Source of the DNA: Thiohalocapsa sp.
Lineage (GTDB): Bacteria; Pseudomonadota; Gammaproteobacteria; Chromatiales; Chromatiaceae
Assembly: GCA_021736785.1 (NCBI GenBank)
Contig: JAIPFF010000003.1
Location: 1 to 64,000 of the forward strand
Direction: 5' to 3'
DNA: 64,000 bases
Shown: one piece after another, positions 24,500 to 34,006 of the stretch
How positions within the stretch are numbered: the stretch's first letter is position 1
Layout: each line of letters starts with the position of its first letter
Made by a program: the position numbers and the translations under genes
The notes under the pieces: generated by a model
Database searches by the model: none
Seen by the model: the letters and a program-made list of their open reading frames with translations, nothing else
Told to the model about the DNA's origin: nothing

Positions 24500-26548
24500 A
24501 TGTCTGACTACAATGCCGAGGACGTCCGTAACATCGCCCTCGTCGGCCACGCCGGAGCAGGCAAGACCACGCTCGTCGAGGCCTTGCTCGCCCTCGCGGG
24601 CTCCGTCAAGGAGCCCGGCAGCGTGATCAAGGGCACGACCGTGTGCGACAACGACGACCTCGAAAAAGAGCTGCAGCATTCGCTCGACGTGGCCATTACC
24701 GGTTTCACCGGCCACGGAAAGCACGTCAATCTGATCGACACCCCGGGCTTCCCCGATTTCCTCGGCCGCGCCATCTCGGTACTGAGCGCGGTCGAAACGG
24801 CGGCGATCGTGATCAACGCGGACAGCGGCATCGAGCCGGTGACGCAGCGGATGTGGAAGTCGGCCGACAACCGCAACCTCTGCCGCATCATCGTCGTTAA
24901 CCGCATCGACTCCAACGAGGCCGATCTCGGTGCACTGACCGAGCAGATCCGCGAAGCCTTCGGCAGCGAGTGTCTGCCCATCAACCTGCCGGCCGACGGC
25001 GGCGAGCGGGTCATCGATTGTTTCTTCAATCCGTCCGGCGAGGGTGCGGACTTCTCGTCGGTCGAAGAGGCCCACAGCCAAATTATCGACCAGGTGGTCG
25101 AAGTGGACGAGGCGCTGATGGAGCTCTACCTCGAACAAGGCCAGGAGCTCAAGCCCGAGCAACTGCACGATGCTTTCGAGGAAGCCCTGCGCGAGGCGCA
25201 CCTGATTCCCATCTGCTACTGCTCCGCCGAAACCGGCGCCGGCATCCCCGAGTTGATGGAGGTGCTGGTGCGCCTGATGCCGAACCCGGCGGAGGGCAAT
25301 CCGCCGCCGTTCCTTTTCGGCGAAGGCGCCGATGTAAAACCGGTGCAGGTCTCGCCCGACCCGTCGAAGCACGCCATCGCACACGTCTTCAAGATCATCA
25401 ATGACCCATTTCGGGGCAAGATCAGCATTTTCCGCATCCATCAGGGGCGCATCACACCGAACACCCAGCTCTTCATCGGCGATGCCCGCAAACCGTTCAA
25501 GGTCAACCACCTGTTCCGGGTGCACGGCAGCGAGATGACCGAGGTGAACGAAGGCGTGCCCGGCGATATCCTGGCCGTCTCGCGTGTCGACGACATCCAC
25601 TTCGATGCGGTGCTGCACGACTCCCACGACGAAGATCACTTTCACCTCAACAGCATCGAGTGCCCGATGCCGCTATTCGGGCTTGCCGTCAACGTCGCCA
25701 AGCGCGGCGACGAGCAGAAGCTGACCGACGCGCTGCATAAGCTGGAGTCCGAAGACCCCTGCTTCCATGTCGAGCACAACGCCAGCGCCAACGAAACCGT
25801 CATGCGCGGCCTCGGCGAGTTACACCTGAAAGTGCTGATGCGCCGATTGTCCGAGCAGTTTCACGTCGATATCGAGACGCACCCGCCGAGCATCCCCTAT
25901 CGCGAGACCATTACCGCGCCGGCGGAAGGGCATCATCGCCACAAGAAGCAGACCGGCGGCGCCGGTCAATTCGGCGAGGTCTACCTGCGTATCGAGCCCC
26001 TGCCCTATGGCGGCGGATTCGATTTCGTCGATGCCACGGTCGGCGGCTCGATTCCCGGGCAGTTCATCCCGTCGATCGAGAAAGGCGTGCGTCAGGTGCT
26101 GCAGGAAGGTGCCGTCGCCGGCTATCCGCTGCAGGACGTGCGAGTGACGGTGTACGACGGCAAGTTCCACCCGGTGGACTCCAAGGACATCGCCTTCGCG
26201 ACGGCGGGCAAGAAGGCCTTCCTCGAGGCCGTGGAGAAGGCCAAGCCGGTGGTGCTGGAGCCTGTCGTCAAGATCCGCATCGTCTCCCAGGACAGCGCCA
26301 TGGGCGATCTCGCCGGCGACCTCTCGTCCCGGCGCGGCCGCATCCTCGGCAGCGAGTCCAAGAGCCGCGGACGCATCGCCATCGATGGCGAGGTGCCGCT
26401 GGCGGAGCTGGAGGGTTACGAGTCGCGGCTGAAGTCCATCACCGGCGGCGAGGGCACCTACTCCATCGAGCTGAGTCATTACTCGGCGGTGCCGGGCAAT
26501 ATCCAAAAGCAGTTGAGCGACGCGTTCCAGCGCGCCGCCGACGACTGA
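24500..26548 (+). CDS. Elongation factor G paralogue (EF-G2 type)
   Basis: This translational GTPase of 682 residues has the EF-G domain order: a G domain with GHAGAGKTTL (P-loop), IDTPGFPDF (G3) and NRID (G4 instead of NKxD), then domains II-V including the domain IV segment KKQTGGAGQFGEVYL. It lacks a neighbouring str operon (rpsL, rpsG, tuf), and its sequence differs from the housekeeping type. It is therefore probably the accessory EF-G that works in ribosome recycling or under stress rather than the main translocase. A TATACT box lies about 75 bases upstream of ATG 24500. A perfect hairpin follows the stop. Confidence 0.9.
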   Translation: MSDYNAEDVRNIALVGHAGAGKTTLVEALLALAGSVKEPGSVIKGTTVCDNDDLEKELQHSLDVAITGFTGHGKHVNLIDTPGFPDFLGRAISVLSAVETAAIVINADSGIEPVTQRMWKSADNRNLCRIIVVNRIDSNEADLGALTEQIREAFGSECLPINLPADGGERVIDCFFNPSGEGADFSSVEEAHSQIIDQVVEVDEALMELYLEQGQELKPEQLHDAFEEALREAHLIPICYCSAETGAGIPELMEVLVRLMPNPAEGNPPPFLFGEGADVKPVQVSPDPSKHAIAHVFKIINDPFRGKISIFRIHQGRITPNTQLFIGDARKPFKVNHLFRVHGSEMTEVNEGVPGDILAVSRVDDIHFDAVLHDSHDEDHFHLNSIECPMPLFGLAVNVAKRGDEQKLTDALHKLESEDPCFHVEHNASANETVMRGLGELHLKVLMRRLSEQFHVDIETHPPSIPYRETITAPAEGHHRHKKQTGGAGQFGEVYLRIEPLPYGGGFDFVDATVGGSIPGQFIPSIEKGVRQVLQEGAVAGYPLQDVRVTVYDGKFHPVDSKDIAFATAGKKAFLEAVEKAKPVVLEPVVKIRIVSQDSAMGDLAGDLSSRRGRILGSESKSRGRIAIDGEVPLAELEGYESRLKSITGGEGTYSIELSHYSAVPGNIQKQLSDAFQRAADD

Positions 26549-26555
26549 CCCGCCT

Positions 26556-26581
26556 GCAAAGCCGGCCTCGGCCGGCTTTGC
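26556..26581 (+). terminator. Perfect 12-bp hairpin after the EF-G gene
   Basis: GCAAAGCCGGCC and GGCCGGCTTTGC are exact reverse complements separated by two bases, eight bases after the stop codon. The tail is TTTGC rather than a long T-run. Confidence 0.7.
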
Positions 26582-26700
26582 GCCCGAGCCGGCCCCGAGC
26601 CCGGAGCCTCGAGCCCCGAGCCCGGAACCCCGAACCCGCAACTGCGGAATCCCGAGCCCCGGAATCCCGGACCCCTGAGCCCCCGAACCGGTGCGCCGGA
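26582..26700. repeat. Low-complexity GC-rich repeat tract
   Basis: About 120 bases consist of degenerate units of the type CCCGAGCCCCGGAA repeated with small changes. No coding potential is seen. It lies between the EF-G hairpin and the end of apbE. Confidence 0.6.
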
Positions 26701-26788
26701 CAAGCGGCACCGGAACCGGCCCCCGGTCGGCCCCTCCCTCGAAGACCTTCCGCGATGCCGCGACGGCGTTGCCGGTGGCGTCAAACGC

Positions 26789-27853
26789 TCACTCGGCCGC
26801 GGTCGCGGCCTCGAATGCGGCAGTCGCCTTTGCCTCGTAGCCATCCTCGCCGCGCACGATAAACAGCGCGGCCAGCCCCTGCGACTGCGCCAGCGCGAAG
26901 CCCCGCTCCGGTCCGAGCACCAGCAGCGCGGTGGCCCAGCCGTCGGCCCACATCGTCGACGGGGCCAGCACCGTCACCGACGCCAGTTCGTGGGTGACCG
27001 GCCTGCCGGTGATCGGGTCGATGCTGTGGGAATAGCGCTGACCGTCGAGCTCGAAGAAATTGCGGTAGTCCCCGGAGGTCGCCATGCCGATATCGTGCAG
27101 CTCGACGACGCGAAAGACGCTGCGCCGCGAGGCCTCCGGGCGCTCGATGGCAATGCGCCAGGCGTCGCCCCGCGGGCTGCTGCCGCGCCCGCGCAGCTCG
27201 CCGCCGACCTCGACCAAGTAATCCGAGATCCCTTCCTGCTCCAGCAGTGTGGCGACGCGGTCGGCACCGTAGCCTTTGGCAATGGCGGAGAGGTCGACAT
27301 AAATGTCCGGCGCCGACTTTCGCAGAGCCGCCGGATCATCGCGCAGGTGCAACTTTTTCCAGCCCACGCGGGCGCGCGCGGCGTCGATGTCGATCTGCGT
27401 CGGCAACTGGTCGGCGGTGATGTCCGGCCCGAATCCCCATAGGTTCACCACCGGCCCGACGGTGACGTCGAAGGCGCCATCACTGAGCGCGCTGATCTCT
27501 CTGGCCGCGGCGACCACCCGCGCCAGATCCTCGGAGACGCCGATCCAGTCGACCGATGCGGATGCATTGAAGCGGGAGAGCTCCGAGTCCTCCCGATAGG
27601 TGGACATCAGCGCGTTGACCTCGTCGAGCACCGCGTCGATGCGTTGCTGCAGCACTTCGCCCTCATCGCCGCCGTCGGGCAGCCGGGTGATGGTCACGCT
27701 ATAGGTGGTGCCCATCGTCGCGCCGCTCAGCATCAGCGCATTCGCGCCCCGCTGCCGATCGCAACCGGCGCAGAACAGCACAACCAGCAGCAAGAGCGCC
27801 GGGACGAGCGCCGCGGCGCGGCATAAAGGTAAAGGGGTCATTGGAAGGCGCAT
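26789..27853 (-). CDS. apbE: FAD:protein FMN transferase ApbE
   Basis: ApbE attaches FMN covalently to threonines of membrane redox proteins such as the Nqr and Rnf subunits, using FAD and magnesium in the periplasm. The 354-residue protein has an N-terminal signal ending in LLLVVLFCAGC, a slightly atypical lipobox that suggests lipid anchoring. Family motifs are the early MGTTYSV, the IAKGYGADRV segment, TSGDYRNFF and HSIDPITGRP. The start may be Met1 (27853) or Met5 (27841). No Rnf or Nqr gene is adjacent. Confidence 0.95.
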   Translation of the reverse strand: MRLPMTPLPLCRAAALVPALLLLVVLFCAGCDRQRGANALMLSGATMGTTYSVTITRLPDGGDEGEVLQQRIDAVLDEVNALMSTYREDSELSRFNASASVDWIGVSEDLARVVAAAREISALSDGAFDVTVGPVVNLWGFGPDITADQLPTQIDIDAARARVGWKKLHLRDDPAALRKSAPDIYVDLSAIAKGYGADRVATLLEQEGISDYLVEVGGELRGRGSSPRGDAWRIAIERPEASRRSVFRVVELHDIGMATSGDYRNFFELDGQRYSHSIDPITGRPVTHELASVTVLAPSTMWADGWATALLVLGPERGFALAQSQGLAALFIVRGEDGYEAKATAAFEAATAAE

Positions 27854-28050
27854 GCAATGTAAGGTGTCGGTGGCTTAACCGGATCGGCGCTCGGCGGCAT
27901 CGCGGCGACTCACGGCCCGCGGGGCAAGCGTATCGGCATCCCGATACGCGGCATGCGGGTAGACAAGGACGGCGACATGCGATTGACTGCCCGCTCACGC
28001 GGTCGTCGGCCACCGGCAGGTGCGCCCGCGCGGATCAGCAGTACGCGGCC

Positions 28051-28473
28051 ATGCTCAAGATCACACCCGACATCCAAATCGACGAAGATGAGTTGGAGGA
28101 GCGTTTCGTGCGCTCTCCGGGCCCCGGCGGCCAGAACGTCAATAAGGTCGAGACGGCGGTCCAACTGCGCTTCGATATCCGACGCTCCCCGTCGCTGCCG
28201 CCGGCGGTGCGCAGCCGGCTGTTCAAGCTCGGCGGCAGCCGCGTCGACAGCGAAGGCGTCATGACCATCCACGCGCACCGCCACCGTACCAGGGAACGCA
28301 ACCGCGCCGACGCCCGCAAGCGCCTGGCGGAGTTGATCCTCCAAGCAAGCCGAATACCGAAGGCACGCGTGCCCACGCGACCGTCCCGCTCGGCAAAGGC
28401 GCGGCGGGTGGACGACAAAAAACAGCGCGCCCGCACCAAGCGGCTGCGCGGCCCCGTGGGAAGCGGAGACTGA
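28051..28473 (+). CDS. arfB: Alternative ribosome-rescue factor ArfB
   Basis: ArfB (YaeJ) releases peptides from ribosomes stalled on mRNA without a stop codon. The 140-residue protein starts MLKITPDIQIDEDELEE, carries the catalytic GGQ in SPGPGGQNVNKVET, and ends in a basic, probably disordered tail that in the family enters the empty mRNA channel. Length and motifs are standard. Start ATG 28051 fits the family N-terminus; a longer upstream frame has no similarity. Confidence 0.94.
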   Translation: MLKITPDIQIDEDELEERFVRSPGPGGQNVNKVETAVQLRFDIRRSPSLPPAVRSRLFKLGGSRVDSEGVMTIHAHRHRTRERNRADARKRLAELILQASRIPKARVPTRPSRSAKARRVDDKKQRARTKRLRGPVGSGD

Positions 28474-28616
28474 GCGCGCCGGCCGGCGGCAGGCGCGCTC
28501 GCCGCCGCCTGCGCAGCGCCTGTCGCGATTGCGACCGGCTTTTCTCCGGCTCGCAGGCCGCATCGACATGAACCGACGCGCGATCGCGGACGACCAAAGG
28601 CGCCCGCTGTCGCGGC

Positions 28617-30869
28617 TCAGTCGGTGATCTCCTCGACGATGTCCATGGACTCGAGCTCTGCGACCCGCTCCGGCGGATAGCCCAGGGCGTCGAAGTCGAG
28701 GATGCCGTCGGGCGAATGGCAGGCGGTGCAGTCGTGCCCCTCGCGCTGTATACCGTGGTTGACCATCAGCGTGCCCATTTGGCGCATCCAGTTCGCCTCC
28801 ACGTTACGCAGCGAGCCGTCGTCGGCAATGGGATACTCGGTCTTCCAGCCCCCCTCGACGCCGAAGTAGGCCATGAATTCGTCCATCATGTAGAGCTTGA
28901 ACGGCTCTTGGTACATGCGCTTGACGATGGGATCCTGGATGGCCGTCTTCATCGCCGCCAGACTGTCGCCGGTCTCGTAATAAGTGGCGTAGTCGTAGGG
29001 CAGGATCATGGCCCCGAACGGGCCCTGGTTGGCCATGTCCTCGTACATCATGGCGTTGAAGGGCTTGAATGGATAGATGCGGCTCTCGCCGTCGGCCATG
29101 GCCTGCTTCAGGTTGGCGTCGATCATTGCGCGGCGCTTCTCGAGCATTTCCGGCGAGAGCTGCGAGAGGGGCTGCGTGGCGGCCTTCACGTAGGCGTCCA
29201 CGTCGATGTCGGGATACTGCTCTTTGAGCCGCTCTGCACGGGCGCGCACCGCGGCGATGACCTCCGGGTCGGTGATCTCGGCGATCTGCTGCATCAGCGG
29301 ATCGTAGCTGCCGTCGCCTTCCGGATTATCGCCCAGCGCATTGGCCAGGAAGGTGCCGTTGCCGTTGAACCAAAGATAGATTAGCCCCTTGCCGGGCTCG
29401 CCGGAGCGATAGATGTCGGTCGGCTCCCAGAGGCCCTCTTCCGCGTCCCAGGTCGGGTGCACCCAGTCGCGCAGGACGACGTTGTTGTCTTCCAGGCTCG
29501 GGATGTGGCAGGTCTCGCAGGCCATGCGGGCGATATGCCCGTTCAGGATGGCCCGATGCTCGGAGGCCGTATGCGGCGCCTTGGAATGGCAGCCCTCGCA
29601 GGCGACTTCCTTGCCGGGCAGATCGTTGGCGACCAAGTCGACGCCCTTCAAGCCGCGCGGGATCTTGTGCCCTTCGGGGACATGGCAGTCGGTGCATTGG
29701 ATATCGGCGGCGGCGTGGGCATCGTTCTGCGGACTGAACGGATTGCCCCGCTTGGCGCCGGTGTGCAGCAGCCTCGGGTGCTTCTCGCCGAGGCTCTTGG
29801 CGGCCATGTTGTGCACATAGGCGTCGCCGCCCATGTTGTGCTGGTGGCAGTTGAGGCAGTTCTCGTTCGACGTGCGCCCCACCGCCATGGCAGCGCGCAT
29901 GCTCCGGTCCTGATTCCAGCGCAGGCCGACTTCGTCGCGAATGACGTAGCGCTGGTTCATGTCGTATTGGTCAGAATGACAGATCAGACAGTCGATGCCC
30001 TCCTTCGCGGTATCGGGCACGTCGCCGACCGGCATCATCTTCTCGGTGGCCGGATGGTAATTGCCGCCGATATGGCACTGCCCGCAGCCCTCGCTGCGCA
30101 GCAGGACGCCGTCCTCGCCGGCGAGCGCCGCATGCTCGATGGGCGCCTCGGAGACCGGGCCCGTTCGGTCCAAGGTCTCGATACGTTCGTGCGATCCGTC
30201 ACCCTCCGGGTGCGTCTCGACCAACGCGGCCCAGCCGGTCCAGGAGAAACTGCCGGGGATGCCGCAGGCGCGGTTGATCTTGCCGACCGGAATCTTGCGG
30301 CTGTCCTCCGCGTTCACGCGCCGGCCGTCGTAACCGAAGGTGGAGAACCCGCCGGTATTGCTCTGGAACTTGAAATGCACCGTGTTGACGATGTCCTCGA
30401 GCGTGTCGACGGTGGTCACTGTGCCGTCGGCGTGGGTGACGTCGATGGTCGCGTGGCATTGCAGACAGGTCTCCGGGCCCTCGTAGCGGCGGATGCCGGC
30501 GTCCCGGAAATACTTGATGTGATCGTAGCCGCCGTCGGCGATGACCGAGCGCGTGTTCATCAACATCTCGATCTTCAGGTCGCGCGCGAAGCTGTCCTGA
30601 TCCTCGTCCACCACGGCAGCGGCCTGTCGGTAGCGGTCCTCCTCCGTGAGCTCCAACGCAAGTTGCTCGAACTCGGCATCGGTGAGTTTTCGGCTCGACT
30701 CGTAGGTCAGCGGCGCGTTTCGCACACCAGTGTAGGCGTCGAACACCACCGGGTAGACCACGGTATACAGCAGCGCCGGCACCAGCAGCACTGCGAGCAC
30801 GATGGCCACGCGCTTGGCCGTTTTGGAGCGCAAGGGCTTGTCGGGTTTGGGTTGCTTCTGTTGGGTCAT
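28617..30869 (-). CDS. Octahaem c-type cytochrome, membrane anchored
   Basis: This 750-residue protein carries eight CxxCH haem-binding motifs: CLQCH, CGQCH, CLICH, CLNCH, CTDCH, CEGCH, CETCH and CTACH. A single hydrophobic segment near the N-terminus (KRVAIVLAVLLVPALLYTVV) should export and anchor it, with the haem domain in the periplasm. It recalls octahaem tetrathionate/nitrite/hydroxylamine-type cytochromes in haem number, but it is longer and I cannot assign a substrate. It lies 145 bases downstream of the cytochrome b gene, and with the heptahaem gene it makes a three-part electron-transfer module. Confidence 0.87.
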   Translation of the reverse strand: MTQQKQPKPDKPLRSKTAKRVAIVLAVLLVPALLYTVVYPVVFDAYTGVRNAPLTYESSRKLTDAEFEQLALELTEEDRYRQAAAVVDEDQDSFARDLKIEMLMNTRSVIADGGYDHIKYFRDAGIRRYEGPETCLQCHATIDVTHADGTVTTVDTLEDIVNTVHFKFQSNTGGFSTFGYDGRRVNAEDSRKIPVGKINRACGIPGSFSWTGWAALVETHPEGDGSHERIETLDRTGPVSEAPIEHAALAGEDGVLLRSEGCGQCHIGGNYHPATEKMMPVGDVPDTAKEGIDCLICHSDQYDMNQRYVIRDEVGLRWNQDRSMRAAMAVGRTSNENCLNCHQHNMGGDAYVHNMAAKSLGEKHPRLLHTGAKRGNPFSPQNDAHAAADIQCTDCHVPEGHKIPRGLKGVDLVANDLPGKEVACEGCHSKAPHTASEHRAILNGHIARMACETCHIPSLEDNNVVLRDWVHPTWDAEEGLWEPTDIYRSGEPGKGLIYLWFNGNGTFLANALGDNPEGDGSYDPLMQQIAEITDPEVIAAVRARAERLKEQYPDIDVDAYVKAATQPLSQLSPEMLEKRRAMIDANLKQAMADGESRIYPFKPFNAMMYEDMANQGPFGAMILPYDYATYYETGDSLAAMKTAIQDPIVKRMYQEPFKLYMMDEFMAYFGVEGGWKTEYPIADDGSLRNVEANWMRQMGTLMVNHGIQREGHDCTACHSPDGILDFDALGYPPERVAELESMDIVEEITD

Positions 30870-31014
30870 GGCTTTATCCGCTGTGATTCGCTCGTGGCGC
30901 GGGCCGGGTCGGCCGGCGAACCGCCCGGCCGTTCCCGAATGCCGCGTCTATCGGCGACGGCCGGCAGGCGGAGCGTGCTGCCCGCCGGACCTGGCAAGAC
31001 ATGGCTGGCCCGGG

Positions 31015-31659
31015 TCACCCCGCATCGTCGCCGGCGCGCTCCGGCTGCGGGCCGCGCTCGCGATGCCACCCGGTCAGCATCGCCCTCATGTTGGTCATCA
31101 CCGTCTCGCCGGTGGTGATGATGTAGACATGAACGATCAAGAACAAAAGCAGCATCCAGCTCAGCACCAGGTGTGTCATGGCGACGATCCAGATAGTGCC
31201 GATGCCGAGCACGGTCTCCGGCAGAGACGGCGACAACAGGAACGCCCAGCCGCTCAGGATCAGCAGCGGCATCAGCACATACATGACGCCGACGTAGCTC
31301 ATGGTCTGCAGCGCATTGAGCTTGTGCTCTTCGCTGACGTGAAACGGGTGCGGGGCGTTGACGAATATCCCGTAGACGTAATAGCGGGTCTGGCGGAACA
31401 GATCCATCGGCAGCGAGCGCAGGTTGATCAGGTAATGCTTGCCGTTTCCGCTGACCCAGTTACCGATGATGAACGCCACCCAGGACACCGTCAGCACGAT
31501 GCCGGAGGCGTTGTGCACCGGCACGGCGACTTCGAACGGAATCAGCCAACCGAGGCTGAAGTGCATGCTGATGCCGGTGACCAGAGACACAAGGAAGATC
31601 AGCGCGTTCAGCCAGTGCCAGGCCCGCAGCCAGACGGGATAGAGGTAGAGCTCAGTCAT
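31015..31659 (-). CDS. Cytochrome b-type membrane subunit
   Basis: This 214-residue integral membrane protein belongs to the cytochrome b561/b6-like domain group used by formate dehydrogenases, hydrogenases and thiosulfate reductases to exchange electrons with quinones. Four to five hydrophobic segments and several helix histidines are visible (RAWHWLNALIFLVSL, VPVHNASGIVLTV, MTHLVLSWMLLLFLIVHVYI) that can ligate two haems b. Its start overlaps the stop of the heptahaem cytochrome gene by four bases, so the two are translationally coupled. Confidence 0.88.
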   Translation of the reverse strand: MTELYLYPVWLRAWHWLNALIFLVSLVTGISMHFSLGWLIPFEVAVPVHNASGIVLTVSWVAFIIGNWVSGNGKHYLINLRSLPMDLFRQTRYYVYGIFVNAPHPFHVSEEHKLNALQTMSYVGVMYVLMPLLILSGWAFLLSPSLPETVLGIGTIWIVAMTHLVLSWMLLLFLIVHVYIITTGETVMTNMRAMLTGWHRERGPQPERAGDDAG

Positions 31660-32687
31660 CGCGATGCCCTCTGCTTGCGGTAGGCCAGATAACGGCCGAA
31701 GCCGTGCGCGATGACGCCGAGGACCATCAGCGCCGCCAATGCCAGTCCGATCCTGTCGATCAGCGGGCTTCGGCTCATGCCGACGATGTAGGCGTCGTTA
31801 TAGAGAGCCTGCGCGAAGAAGCCCTCTTGCTCGCGCTGCTCGGCGGCGCGGTAATTGTAGAGTTGGCTCAGCAGCTCCGAGCCTTGCGTATGGCATTCGA
31901 CACAGTTGCGGTTGCTCTCCGGGGCGCCGAGCAGCGCATGCGAAGGCTGGTACATATCGCGCCCCTCGACCGGCGTATGGCACTCGATGCAGCGCACCGA
32001 AGCCCAGTGCTCGCGCGGCTTCGGCAGCCATTCGTGCCCCTTCGGTACAGGCGTGTCGAGCTTGGTGTGGCAGTCGAGGCAGAGGCGGTTGGTCGTCGCG
32101 ACGACGGCCTCCACGGGGGCGCCGTCCTCGACAGGTCGGAACGTATGCGGGTTGTGGCAGGAGAAACAATCGAAGGGGCGGGACGCCTCGATTGCGTGCA
32201 CGCTCTCCTGGAACTCCAGCGAGATGTCGGTCAGATCCGGCGCGCCGTCGTCGCCGCGCTCGGCGTGGCAGCCGACGCAGTGCAGGGCCTCGTCGGCGCT
32301 GCTGGTTCGGTGCGGGTAATGCTTGTAGCCGCGCGCGTGGCAGTCCCGGCAGGCGAGGTCCGCGTGCACGGAATGCCTGTAGACGTCCCGATCGATGGAC
32401 AGATCGACGATCTTGCGAGTGTCCCGATCGCGGTAGGCCATGGTTTCCATCCAATGGCAACGCATACACTCGGGACTGTCGTCGCGCTCGATGCCGGGCA
32501 CTTCCTCGGCGGTTTCGCCGGCCGGCTCGAGGGCTTTCGCCGCGTCCCCGGGCGCTGCCCCCGAGACGGCGGGAACGGCGAGCCAGAGCACGAGCAGGGC
32601 GAAGACCGCGAGACCGGCGGCCGGGCGGCGGATTGCCGCGTCCGCTGCCGGGCGACTCGGATCGGGGCACGAATAGCGGTTGCTCAT
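31656..32687 (-). CDS. Heptahaem c-type cytochrome with C-terminal anchor
   Basis: This 343-residue exported cytochrome has seven CxxCH motifs (CMRCH, CRDCH, CVGCH, CFSCH, CLDCH, CIECH, CVECH). A signal sequence covers about residues 24-44, and a membrane helix lies near the C-terminus (RIGLALAALMVLGVIAHGFG). It is the first gene of the module. By analogy with NrfH/NapC-like and cytochrome c3-type partners it probably relays electrons between the membrane cytochrome b and the octahaem protein. Direction and substrate cannot be told from sequence. Confidence 0.88.
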   Translation of the reverse strand: MSNRYSCPDPSRPAADAAIRRPAAGLAVFALLVLWLAVPAVSGAAPGDAAKALEPAGETAEEVPGIERDDSPECMRCHWMETMAYRDRDTRKIVDLSIDRDVYRHSVHADLACRDCHARGYKHYPHRTSSADEALHCVGCHAERGDDGAPDLTDISLEFQESVHAIEASRPFDCFSCHNPHTFRPVEDGAPVEAVVATTNRLCLDCHTKLDTPVPKGHEWLPKPREHWASVRCIECHTPVEGRDMYQPSHALLGAPESNRNCVECHTQGSELLSQLYNYRAAEQREQEGFFAQALYNDAYIVGMSRSPLIDRIGLALAALMVLGVIAHGFGRYLAYRKQRASR

Positions 32688-33017
32688 GGTTGCGGTCTAC
32701 CTGCTTTCCGGTTGAGTTAGAGACAGGCGGGCGCTGCCGAGTTTCAAACTAGTCGCATCGATCGGCGGAAGTAATGACTTACCGCAACGACCTCCGCTCC
32801 CGGACACCGGCGACGCCGGGCCAAGCCGGATACGCGCGCTGCCGGGGGCATGCGCCGAAAGTATCCGCGCTGCCCGTGCGCAGCGGAAAAGTCCTCGCGG
32901 ACCAACCTGCCGGCATCGGCAAAACAGGGCGCTCGGTCCGCGCGTGCGAAGCACTGATTTTTCATGTCGATTCGTGGCCGGCAGAGCCGATCGACCCACA
33001 TCTCCGGCCAAGGGGTG
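32688..33017. other. Intergenic region upstream of the cytochrome module
   Basis: About 330 bases contain no convincing gene. It must hold the promoter of the minus-strand cytochrome operon, but no FNR box, sigma-54 promoter or clear sigma-70 pair could be seen. Confidence 0.4.
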
Positions 33018-33827
33018 TCAGGGCGCGCGCGTGCGCTCCCGAGGCTCGCGGCGGCGCTGCCCGCGGCGCCGACGCAGACTGCCGACGGTGAAAACGGGTC
33101 CGGACACTGCGTAGGCCATGAACAGCAGGAACAGCACGATGGGCGGGTCGAGCACCACCAGCGCGAAGCCGAGCATGACGACGACGATAAACATGAACGG
33201 CACACGACCGTGCAGATCCAGTTCCTTGAAGCTGTGATAGCGGAAATTGCTGACCATCAGCAGCCCGCCGGCCGCCGTCAGCAGGGCGATGATCAGGCTG
33301 ACATCGGAGCCCTCGATGGCGTTGTCGGCACCGATCCAGATCGCACCGGCGATGATGGCCGCGGCGGACGGGCTGGGCAGCCCCTGGAAATAGCGCTTGT
33401 CGGCGATGCCGATCTGCGTGTTGAAGCGCGCCAGGCGCAGCGCCGCGCCGGCGGTGTAAATAAAGGCCGCCAGCCATCCCAGTTTGCCGAGGCTCGCCAG
33501 CGCCCATTCGTAGGCGATCAGCGCCGGGGCGACGCCGAAGGCCACCATGTCCGACAGACTGTCGTACTCGGCGCCGAAGTCGCTCTGGGTGTTGGTCATG
33601 CGGGCAACGCGCCCGTCGAAGCCGTCGAGAATCATCGCGGCGAAAATACCGAGCGCCGCCGCCTCGAAGCGCCCGGCATTGGCTGCGAGAATGCCGTAGA
33701 AACCGGCGAACAGCGCTGCCGTCGTGAACAGGTTCGGGAGCAGATAGATGCCCCGTGCGCGATTGGCTTTCGACTCTGGCCGAGCACCTGCCATGCTGTT
33801 GCGGGGTGTGTCGTCTGGGTCTGACAT
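33018..33827 (-). CDS. pssA: CDP-diacylglycerol-serine O-phosphatidyltransferase
   Basis: This integral membrane enzyme makes phosphatidylserine, the precursor of phosphatidylethanolamine. The 269-residue product shows the CDP-alcohol phosphotransferase signature D-G-x2-A-R-x8-G-x3-D-x3-D as DGRVAR ... GAEYDSLSD, within about seven hydrophobic segments. The start at 33827 (MSDPDDTP) is chosen because GGGG lies closely upstream; an in-frame start ten codons earlier is possible. The end is strongly basic (RRRRGQRRREPRERTR). It is divergent from the hox operon. Confidence 0.93.
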   Translation of the reverse strand: MSDPDDTPRNSMAGARPESKANRARGIYLLPNLFTTAALFAGFYGILAANAGRFEAAALGIFAAMILDGFDGRVARMTNTQSDFGAEYDSLSDMVAFGVAPALIAYEWALASLGKLGWLAAFIYTAGAALRLARFNTQIGIADKRYFQGLPSPSAAAIIAGAIWIGADNAIEGSDVSLIIALLTAAGGLLMVSNFRYHSFKELDLHGRVPFMFIVVVMLGFALVVLDPPIVLFLLFMAYAVSGPVFTVGSLRRRRGQRRREPRERTRAP

Positions 33828-33924
33828 AAGCCCCAGTATAGTCCCCCGCCATCGCACAAAAGAAGTGCAATCCGACCCGATCGGAGACGTTGCTGCACCA
33901 TGACAGGGTCATGAAATCTTTATT

Positions 33925-33953
33925 TTGACTTCGCGGCCGAGCGCGTTTAAATG
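33925..33953 (+). promoter_or_regulatory. Candidate sigma-70 promoter of the hox operon
   Basis: TTGACT (33925-33930) and TAAATG (33948-33953) are separated by 17 bases, about 50 bases upstream of hoxE. The -35 is good and the -10 is poor. No FNR or sigma-54 site was found here. Confidence 0.4.
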
Positions 33954-34006
33954 AGCGCGCACGACCGTCGCCCAGCGGGGACACGGTACACCAAAGGGGC
34001 CAGTAT

